Position numbers and translations under genes: made by a program
Part shown: positions 34,757-42,225 of the stretch, in pieces
Layout: every line of letters starts with the position of its first letter
How positions within the stretch are numbered: the stretch's first letter is position 1
Notes under the pieces: model-generated
The model's input: the letters and a program-made list of their open reading frames with translations, nothing else
The model's database searches: none
Told to the model about the DNA's origin: nothing
Assembly: GCA_032718475.1 (NCBI GenBank)
Contig: JAUCBJ010009007.1
Span: 1 to 42,225 of the forward strand
Reading direction: 5' to 3'
Source of the DNA: Nemertoderma westbladi
Lineage: Eukaryota; Xenacoelomorpha; Nemertodermatida; Nemertodermatidae
DNA: 42,225 bases

Positions 34757-35690
34757 ACTTTAAATAGTCCATGGGCTTGCCGGCTTAGGGGATACTTTTT
34801 GGTAACCATCTGGAACTTATATTTTTGGGAAGACCTAGCTTCTGACCATTCATTTTGATATGATAACAAATCTGAATCGGTAGCTGACTTGGTGTTATCA
34901 CCGGTTGTCATGGAAATGGCAAAATAATAAACATGCTGTAGTAGTCTAAGAACTCAATATAAATTCATCGCGTCTTCTGAAAAAGATAGCTACTGGTCTT
35001 ACTATTCTAAATGTGTCATAACATTCTGGAATATAATTATTGTTGCCATGGGAGCGCTGCTAAATGAAAACTGACATATTTTAGAAAACTAGCTACCATT
35101 ATAGAACAAAATCATTATTTTAAAAACAAATTGCCACATATTGTTGAATATTTGTTTTGGAAAATATTGGTGTACTGAGAGCGAAACTTGTTATGTTATA
35201 ACGGTTATATGATACCAAAGTTATACTCATGTCTGAAATATTTTTCTTTATCAACGTTTTAATCCCATTTCTCTCTGTTTCATAATTATGACTAACAAAA
35301 TATTTAGTTCAATGAAAAGCAATCATAATGTGACTATAGTACAATACTTCAAAATAACAAGTGATATCTAAATGGCATTTCAGACATCCCTCCTTTACAG
35401 GATACCATGACTACAGATGCAATTGAAGATGACCCAGATGCACACTATGAAACATATGACTTGACACCTACCACAAAATAAGGTTAGTATTAACTTTAGA
35501 ATATCATTGTTCCTAGATGATTTCTGCAAAGATGATTCCCTCGATAATGACATTTTTGAATACTAAATCCAGTTTATTTAATAAATACTTAATTAGATAT
35601 TTAAGTATATTCTTAGTTAGTATGATGTCATAAGAGGAAATTGAGTATTCTTAGTCCAGGGGTGTACTCTGTGATATATTTTTGATATAT
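34757..35690 (+). repeat. Left arm of a large inverted duplication (exon-containing copy)
   Basis: Sequence from AGTCCATGGGCTTGCCGG through GGTAACCATCTGGAACTTAT, GCTGACTTGGTGTTATCACC and GGAGCGCTGCTAAATGAAAA to CTTAGTCCAGGGGTGTAC matches the reverse complement of 37430-38210 with scattered substitutions. It differs by carrying an extra ~145 bp (about 35326-35472) that includes a putative exon. Confidence 0.9.
35401..35481 (+). CDS. Putative terminal exon (26 codons), unidentified acidic Tyr-containing tail
   Basis: A good acceptor (CCCTCCTTTACAG) precedes 35401. In phase 0 it reads DTMTTDAIEDDPDAHYETYD LTPTTK then a stop, followed by AAG|GTTAGT, which looks like a donor. The other two frames are closed. 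The two Tyr residues in an acidic setting resemble cytoplasmic tails with phosphotyrosine sites, but 26 residues are too few to identify. The inverted partner at 37.6 kb lacks exactly this segment. It could be a false exon. Confidence 0.3.
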   Translation, partial: DTMTTDAIEDDPDAHYETYDLTPTTK

Positions 35691-37060
35691 GTTCTAGAAC
35701 TTTTTTTTGTGTATGAAATAAACAATAACATAACAGTTTATAAGAAATTACCGATAATCAGAAAGTCCCATAGAACATCAACTTGAAACCGCAAATCTCA
35801 ACTAATTGGTAGTTTCTAAATCAAATCAACTCAAACCACCATCCATGGGTTATCACAATATACATAAATACGACCCATGCCCCTAATTAGGCCCACCACC
35901 CACCCCATTAACTATATATTAACCCACCCACATTAACGCCCCAACCCCTACATATTTGTATTAATACGTTGTTTTCATATCTGCACAAGGTCGAATTTTA
36001 AGAGGGACACTGAAATTCGGCATTCTAAGACATTAACACGCAAATTACAATCCGAAAACTAAATAATACAGCCGGCTTCGAAAATAGCGTTGGTTCCATC
36101 TCACTGGCTCCAACAGTTCTCCATATATTGCAATAGGGCACTAAGGATAGGGTTTATGTTTCAATACGTTATTCTACTTGGAGATCCACACTTTTGATAA
36201 ACCTGGCATTTCAGGGCATCATCACACAACGAAACAAGTAACACTTATGTCTGTATCTTCTGCAGCAAGAACTTCAACCGATGATCCATTTTGTGCTGCA
36301 TGAAGAGCATGGAGCATGTCAGCCTCATCATGGTCGCATTGTAATTCTTCATCAGAATGTAAATTATGTTCTGTAAGATCGTCCTGCGATAGTTACGACC
36401 TTGGTCCTGGATTAAGGACCCATATACTTGGCTGCAGGGGTATATGGCCTGACCAGGCAGATAATAATCTACCAATGGATGGTCAGGAGTAGCGTGCTCT
36501 CAATCTCAAATTTGAGAGCACTCCAATGCGACCTGCTCCTGGCAGCAGGGGTACCTGGCATGGCCCACCAAATTAGCTGTATAGCCAATGGTGGGTCATG
36601 TGCTTCAGAGTGGGTATGGGATGGGTGATTGGCCCCATATCTGATTAAACTGCGACACCCGCCCTGTGGAATGGCAAACCAGGGTGTGGTCTGTTCCCCA
36701 CGAGCTGACTCGGGCAAAAATGTACCCCTAACCCACTACTATGGATTGCATTAGTAACTCGAAGGTCCGGCCACTATAGGCCAGTGGAATTACCTGACAC
36801 ATTTTGCCTCACAGGCGTCAGTTTTCTTCTGACTGGCTGCCTGTCAGACCCCCCCCCCCCCCCCCTCGCAAGAGCGAGAGTGGCCAAAAATTCGGTGAGT
36901 CCCTTTCCTGATGACCGTTCTGGCCTACACCCGGGGTCGCCAGGGAGGCCAGATTGCGAGAGGGGAGGGATTCTGGAATTTGAGGCTACTCTTATGTTCC
37001 ACCCCGACCAACCAAGCCATTATTGGTGAACCTGAGGCAAGTCACTAGAGACTAGCCTCA
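35691..37060. other. Loop of the inverted duplication: probable 5' region of a LINE
   Basis: No intact gene. A pair of diverged repeats (TGGCTGCAGGGGTATATGGCCTGACC near 36429, and a related GGCAGCAGGGGTACCTGG word near 36541) and GC-richer DNA precede the LINE endonuclease scrap at 37061. A poly-C run lies at about 36850-36866. The composition and order fit a LINE 5' UTR. Confidence 0.4.
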
Positions 37061-37195
37061 GTTAATACCCTAACACACAGGTCACCATTGCGACAAGGCG
37101 AGCTAACTGCTCTGGCAGATATGATTGGCCTTAGTGCTGTGGGTGTTCAAGAGCACCGAATGCAGACTGATGTTAGTGGCAATGGTGGAATGTAG
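37061..37195 (+). pseudogene. LINE AP-endonuclease N-terminal fragment
   Basis: The frame reads VNTLTHRSPLRQGELTALAD, then MIGLSAVGVQEHRMQTDVSG and a stop. This is the start of the AP-like endonuclease of non-LTR retrotransposons: the (W)NVRTL segment, then an EL...L helix, then the (I)QEHR metal-site segment. Only about 44 codons remain. It may be from the same family as the RT fragment at 4724-5341. Confidence 0.65.
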
Positions 37196-37429
37196 ACGAT
37201 ATAGTTGATATAGTCTTGTGTGAAACTTGTCCTGCAATCACTTCAGATGAACGGGAGTTATTCAAGGGGATGGTGAGAGCAGCTGTCCTTTGTTAACCTT
37301 TTACCTAAATTTTACCTAAATAATTTAATCCCACTGACTTAGGTAATGATGGTTGTCTTGAACTACTGGCTATACTTTTATCGGATGGACGATACCACTC
37401 TCTGCTGACTTCTACTGTAGTAAAGAAAT

Positions 37430-38210
37430 GTATCACAGGGTACACCCCTGGACTAAGAATACTCCATTTCCTCTTATGACATCATACGAAAGAAGAATAC
37501 TTACATACCCAATTGAGTATTTATTAAATAAAGTGGATTTAGTATTCAAAAATGTCATTATCGAGGGAATCATCTTTGCAGAAATCATCTAGGAACAATG
37601 ATGATAAATATATAATATGCTAAAGTTAATACTAACCTTATTTTGATGATTGCTTTTCATTGACCTAAATATTTTGTTAAAGTCATAATTATGAAACAGA
37701 GTGAAAGGGGATTAAAATGTTGATAAAGAAAAATATTTCAGACATGGGTATAACTTTGGTACCATATATAACCGTTATAACAAAACAAGTTTCGCTCTCA
37801 GTATACCAAAATTTTCCAAAACTAATATTCAACAACATGTGGCAATTTGTTTTTAAAATAATGATATTGTTCTAGAATGGTAGCTATTTTTCTAAAACAT
37901 GTCAGTTTTCATTTAGCAGCGCTCCCATGGCAACAATGATTATATTCCAGAATTTTATGACACATTTACAATTGTAAGACCAGTAGCTATTTTTTTCAGA
38001 AGACGCGATGAATTTATATTGAGTTCCTAGACTACTACAGCATGTTTGATATTTTGCCATTTCCATGACAACCGTGATAACACCAAGTCAGCTACCGATT
38101 CAGCTTTGTTATCATATCAAAATGAGTGGCCAAAAGATAGGTCTTCCCAAAAATATAAGTTCCAGATGGTTACCAAAAAGTATCCCCTAAGTCGGCTGGC
38201 CCATGACTAT
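37430..38210 (-). repeat. Right arm of the large inverted duplication (exon-less copy)
   Basis: Reverse complement of 34757-35690, missing about 145 bp. The missing part corresponds to the putative exon and its acceptor; the join reads AATCA-TCAAAATAAGG, and CAAAATAA occurs at both ends of the lost segment in the left arm, so a microhomology-mediated deletion is likely. Confidence 0.9.
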
Positions 38211-38540
38211 TGACAGTGTTCTGATCCTGTGGCTTTATTTTCACTCACTCACTAACGTTCGTTCGTGTAACAAAGCCACTCGGATCATCACACTGTAAAG
38301 TGCTACAGTACTTTACACACAAGTATGTAAATAGTTATAACAATTAAAAAACTTGGTTGCGCTTAAAATTCTAAGGCTTTTACAGTTTTAAATTTAATCA
38401 TATGAAAGTTTTTTATATGATAGATCAAGGATGGGGCAACATAACTATCAGACGAAATTTTGTGAAAAGGAACCTGTGCCACTAGGTGGTGCTGCAAATT
38501 TATGCTAATTTTTGGGTTTTTTATAAATAGTATCATTATA
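38211..38540. other. Intergenic stretch, no supported gene
   Basis: AT-rich with a CACTCACTAACGTTCGTTCG word; nothing else seen. Confidence 0.4.
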
Positions 38541-38596
38541 GTGGAATGGTTTACTGTGGAAGATCACCCATGGGGGTGAACAGGCATTCCTTGGCT
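38541..38596 (+). repeat. Solitary copy of the 63-bp minisatellite unit
   Basis: GTGGAATGGTTTACTGTGGA, AGATCACCCATGG, GGTGAACAGGCATTCCTTGG matches the last unit of the array at 27958-28527, including its CATTCCTTGG end, so a single unit with its 3' junction is dispersed. Confidence 0.8.
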
Positions 38597-38748
38597 TTAC
38601 GAGCCCATTCATAAATAGTATTAAATTTTATTAAATAAAATTTCAAAAAGTTGTCTGATATTTTTATGCAGGGTTGCTATTTAGACACCCACATAAATTT
38701 TCAGGCCAGTTTTTCAAAAATTCTAGAACTACAGTTATAGGATTTTGA

Positions 38749-38855
38749 AATTGAAAATTTCCCAAAAAAAATATTTGGAGATATTCGACCTTTCATTTGT
38801 ATGTATAATGAAAGGTCGAATATCTCCAAATATTTTTTTTGGGAAATTGTCAATT
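38749..38855. repeat. Near-perfect hairpin, 48-bp arms
   Basis: AATATTTGGAGATATTCGAC and neighbouring bases (38749-38796) pair with 38808-38855 around an 11-nt loop, with one or two mismatches. Transcribed in either direction it would give a pre-miRNA-sized foldback. It sits about 210 bp beyond the pseudokinase stop and directly beside a MITE end. Confidence 0.85.
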
Positions 38856-38861
38856 AGGTAG

Positions 38862-38930
38862 TAGAGACAGGGGGGGGGGGGGGGGGGGGGGGACTGGACG
38901 CAAATCCCATCTTGGCGAATTAATAAATAT
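38862..38930 (+). mobile_element. Terminal fragment of the G-tract MITE
   Basis: GAGACAGG, a G run, then ACTGGACGCAAATCCCATCT, TGGCGAATTAAT is the same as the right end of 9072-9332 read in reverse. The interior is truncated. Confidence 0.75.
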
Positions 38931-38995
38931 AATGTAATTAATTGTTTTAAATGATGTATAGCTAGGGGAAAGTCACTAAAGAATAAGACTAAAAC

Positions 38996-39005
38996 TAATT
39001 TTATT
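38996..39005 (-). terminator. Candidate polyadenylation signal of the tandem pseudokinase gene
   Basis: The minus strand reads AATAATAAAA about 65 nt after the stop at 39069, giving an AATAAA hexamer at a plausible distance. Confidence 0.4.
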
Positions 39006-39068
39006 ATTTTTTTAAGGATGATTCACACCAAAGGGGAAAGCTGAGAGTTTAATTTAAACTGCATCAAA

Positions 39069-41380
39069 TTATAATGTTTCATTATCAAGTATACAGTTAC
39101 AAATTATAGCGGTTGATCGATTTTGTACTACCTTATTTACTAAATTTGACAAGCCTTCTGGCTTTTGTTTCAAAATGAACTTATGGTCTAGTGCAGAGCG
39201 CAGTGAAGCCCTCTTTTCGAAATCCCTAATCAAACAACTCTCAACAAAATCCCTCATTTCTGGAGAGCTATCAGCTGAACAGGTTGGCCGTGGACCCTCA
39301 ATGATCTCTAACTTTTGTTGTTCGAGATTTTCCAGACTGAAAGGAAATTTTCCGGTTGAGAACTCGACCAACATGACACCGAGAGACCAAACATCTGCTC
39401 GAACGTCACTGACTCCATTGCGGTTGTTGCATAAGCCAAGCCGCTCTGGTGCCGCATACAACCGCACATGTGAGCACTCTTGAACCTCTTCTTCCAATGT
39501 TGTGCTTCTCAACCATCCTTCTATCCCGAAATCGGTCAGTTTTATTTCTCCTTTTTCGTTGATAATTATGGTGGATGGTTTTATTAATAGGGAGGATACG
39601 ATATCCAATGAAGTAGTCCTGATATTGTAAAGACATTCCAGAGCTTTGAGGACTGAGTAAGCGAACCATCCCAAGAAGTGATTTTTATTGACTGGCGTAT
39701 TTCGACAATCGTTATTGAATTGCTGGTCTGGTGTGTCATTACTGAAGAAGTTGTCCTGAATATATTTGAATAATTCATCCAGAGTCATAGCTATCTTCGA
39801 TGTTTCAGTGCATATTACATACATGGGTATCAGGTCCTTTTTCAACCCCATCGGCACGAAATTAATGAATGCACCATGGAATTCAACAATATATGGGCAG
39901 CTCACACTATGCAACTTCATCAATGAATCAATCTCTTCAATCCTTAATTGATCTGCAGGACTCCTGTGATACACTATTACTGCCTTTATCTGCACATATT
40001 CCTGGGCCTCAGTGTGAAAGATCTCTTTTTCTTTAACTAATAAAGTTTTACAATCTTTATTATTACTTATCAACGTTTCCATTTCCCTATCGATCTGTCT
40101 TCGAAAATCGATTAGAATTGGGTATACTTTACCTTTAATGTTCAATAATTTCTTGTCATCGTACAAATATCGGTAATGTGCTTCATTCGTAGCCTCGGCA
40201 ACAGTGGTATTCTGTTGTTGCCTTTTAAAGATCTCAGCCGATACCTTTTCTACCAACTCTGGCAAGCCTTCAGGCTTATGTTTCAAGAGGAACTTATGGT
40301 GTAGTGCAGATTTCAGTGAATGCCTCTTTTTGATTTTCTTTATCAAACAACGACCAACAAAATCCTTCATTCCTGGAGAGCTATCAGCTGAACAGGTTGG
40401 CCGTGGACCCTCAATGATCTCTGACTTTTGTTGCTTGAGATTTTCAAGACTGAAAGGAAATTTCCCGGTTGAGAACTCTACCAACATGACACCGAGAGAC
40501 CAAATATCTTCAGACACTCGCTTTCGGTTGTTGGATTTACTAAGGCGTTCTGGTGCCGTATACAAACGCTCATGTGAGTACTCATCAACCTCTTCTTCCA
40601 ACCATCCTTCTATGCCGAAATCTGTCAGCTTTATTTCTCCTTTTTCGTTGATAATTATTGTGGATGGTTTTATTAAGAGGAAGGCTTCGAGAACATCAAA
40701 TATTGTACTGATATTGTAAAGATATTCCAAAGCTTTGAGAACTGAGTAAGCAATCCATCCCAAGAAATTGTTTTTATTGACTAATTTATTTCGGCGATGA
40801 ATATCGAGAAGTCGGTACCGAGTGTCGTTGCAAGGGGTAACCCGAGTGTCGCTAATGAAAAAGTCGACAGGGATATTTTTGAAAAAGTCCTCCAGAGACA
40901 TTTTCTGAAATTCCGTGCATATTACACACATTGGTATCCACGGCAGCTGCCATGTCTTCGATTTCTTTGTAACATCAGCTACGGGAGTTATGAATGTGCC
41001 ATAGAAATCTACAATGTATGGGCATCGCACACTCTCGACCTTCATTAGTTCATCTATGCGTTTGATGATTTGTTTATCTGGAAACGTCTTGCTCGACGCA
41101 TTTATCACCTTTAGGTGCACAAAGTCCTGAGTAGCAGTATGGAAGATATTATATTCTGAGGAAGTTTGATGATCTTCTTTATTTAGCAACCTCGCAATAA
41201 CAACCTTACTGATTTCTTTTCGGAAATATTCTAGAATTGGATATTCTTTTCCTTTAATGGTTAGGCTATTTTTTATTAGGCCCGTTTCAAATTTAACATC
41301 AGCATAAATGGGTGTGTTTCTTTCCCAGATATGGTGTGCCGGCGAAGATGATACATGAGGCGTGTGGTCGTGGCCATTAA
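39069..41380 (-). CDS. Main exon of a tandem-domain MKK-like pseudokinase
   Basis: One long frame encodes two MKK-like domains in tandem. Positions follow the 793-residue reading from ATG 41450. Domain 1 (about 62-400): beta-3 K114, CPYIVDFYG, LLIKPSTIIIN (258-268), DFG 277-279, APE 299-301, DIWSLG. Domain 2 (about 435-775): K489, CPYIVEFHG, LLIKPSTIIIN (621-631), DFG 640-642, APE 667-669, DVWSLG. In both, the HRD triad is gone (aliphatic LLI instead), the catalytic-loop Lys remains, and the Asn is Thr. Both activation segments hold EEE clusters. Catalysis is unlikely; nucleotide binding is possible. A separate first exon at 42.1 kb probably supplies the start, with the acceptor at ATACTGTAG before 41380. 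Alternatively ATG 41450 is the start. A fused two-domain MKK-like protein is not an arrangement I know. Confidence 0.85.
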
Positions 41381-41958
41381 CTACAGTATTTAATCGAAGA
41401 AGTATACAGTACCTACAGTACTTTGATTTTATTGGTTCTATCACTAACATAACTTGTTGTGACTGCTGTTACTCTTTGGAACGGTTTGCCCACGAGCTGT
41501 TATAGATTGTACTCACGTAGATATTGAACTATTTCTTTTACAAAAAGAAAGTACTATTTATACTATACGCATTAATAAATGCGGATACAATCATACAAAT
41601 CATACTAATCTCCATTTATCCAGCAATCTAACGGTATTTTGGTTTACTGAATATGACCTTGGGTTAGAATTTTATACAGTTTTTTTTCTACTACTAGCAC
41701 TTTGGACCCCGGACATTGAAAATTTTATTTTTTGACCATATTAAGTTCTGCTGTGGGAAGATATTATGTCTGTTTAAGCTGAAATTAATTCCACCATTAG
41801 AGGAACAATCACACCGTGTGATACTACCGGGGATGGAACCGTTCCGCCGTGTGGGTGGATAGATGGTCCAACATCCCCCATGTGCTCGCGAAGCGAAGTG
41901 TTAATTATTTTGTTGTACTACCAATGTACTGCGTGTACTGTAATTCCACAATTAATAC
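41381..41958 (-). other. Proposed intron of the tandem pseudokinase gene
   Basis: A phase-1 pair fits: donor AGCA|GTATTA at 41959/41958 and acceptor ATACTGTAG at 41381. Donors at GTACAC or GTAGTA are alternatives with a different phase. No other feature is seen inside. Confidence 0.35.
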
Positions 41959-42106
41959 TGCTAGGCCTGCTGCTAGAACTTCCAAGTCCTTCATAATAAA
42001 TGCGGCTATCGCTCTCAGCTTCATTAGGAACCGGCCGACTCCATTCAAAAATGTCCTTGGAAGTGTTATCTTCTCTATTTTCCAATGTGTTATTCACCCC
42101 CGCCAT
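41959..42106 (-). CDS. Probable first exon of the tandem pseudokinase gene
   Basis: Starts at ATG 42106 with MAGVNNTLENREDNTSK. The first six residues and the preceding TTATTCACCCCCGCCAT (plus-strand view) are the same as at the start of the single-domain gene at 31926. The frame runs about 49 codons of acidic, Ser-rich sequence before stopping at 41918, so splicing into the exon ending at 41380 is the simplest way to join it to the kinase domains. Joined at the proposed phase-1 site it would read SSRPS then I-NGHDHTP. It supplies a disordered N-terminal tail, where MKKs usually carry their MAPK-docking site; no clear docking motif is visible. Confidence 0.5.
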
Positions 42107-42225
42107 ATAGCTAAAGTATATTTTCGTTGGCTATTTTGGCTATTTCATATGAATTTTACTATATTTAACAAAATGAAGGATAACTACATAAGTATTTGGT
42201 TACATTATGTCACTAAAAATTTATG
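42107..42225 (-). other. 5' flank of the tandem pseudokinase gene
   Basis: About 120 bp of AT-rich DNA up to the window edge. No core promoter element can be assigned with confidence. Confidence 0.3.

Noticed and set aside
36245-36475. 76-codon minus-strand frame in the inverted-duplication loop
   Set aside because: No motif and no start context; the region looks like the 5' part of a plus-strand LINE.
39175-40719. Plus-strand frames opposite the pseudokinase exon
   Set aside because: Antisense shadows; they repeat only because the minus-strand kinase domains repeat.

Overview
The window is nuclear DNA from an animal. It is AT-rich and intron-bearing, crowded with small inverted-repeat transposons, satellites and retroelement debris, and holds only a few coding exons. 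The frequent GTAGGCCTAC and TACTGTAC words, the BEL/Pao element and the marine-invertebrate look of the repeats suggest an invertebrate deuterostome, perhaps an echinoderm. That placement is a weak inference. All calls come from reading the sequence and translations by eye; no database search was possible.

Layout. 0.4-9.3 kb: non-autonomous DNA transposons, including a hAT-like element with an exact 8-bp target duplication (391-1320), a Tc1/mariner-type element (2584-3858) and a G-tract MITE (9072-9332). The same stretch has a dead LINE reverse-transcriptase fragment (4724-5341) and an unidentified frame with four stops (8324-8956). 9.4-14 kb: dispersed repeats, a small ORF with two CxxC pairs (10177-10635) and a 12-bp minisatellite. 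14.4-21.9 kb: a GC-rich block read on the minus strand, ordered truncated WDR5 - 5'-truncated BEL/Pao pol - one LTR carrying a minisatellite - frameshifted gag. 22-28.5 kb: a TIR element and satellite arrays of 68, 69 and 63 bp. 29-29.9 kb: two plus-strand exons of a modular repeat protein. 30.7-31.9 kb and 39.1-42.1 kb: minus-strand genes for MKK-like pseudokinases, one with a single domain and one with two domains in tandem. 34.7-38.2 kb: a large inverted duplication with LINE debris in its loop.

Most interesting content. The two kinase-like genes form a local family (three kinase domains) related to MAP2K/MKK. Every domain keeps the ATP-anchoring Lys, DFG and APE but has lost the catalytic HRD Asp and the Asn of the catalytic loop. 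A stretch of about 157 nt of the C-lobe is almost identical at the DNA level in all three domains while the N-lobes are strongly diverged, which points to gene conversion or strong local constraint. They look like scaffolds, decoys or regulators of MAPK signalling rather than enzymes; that role is inference. Second in interest are the abrupt WDR5-to-BEL junction, and a 68-bp satellite whose unit can be traced to the inside of a MITE in the same window.
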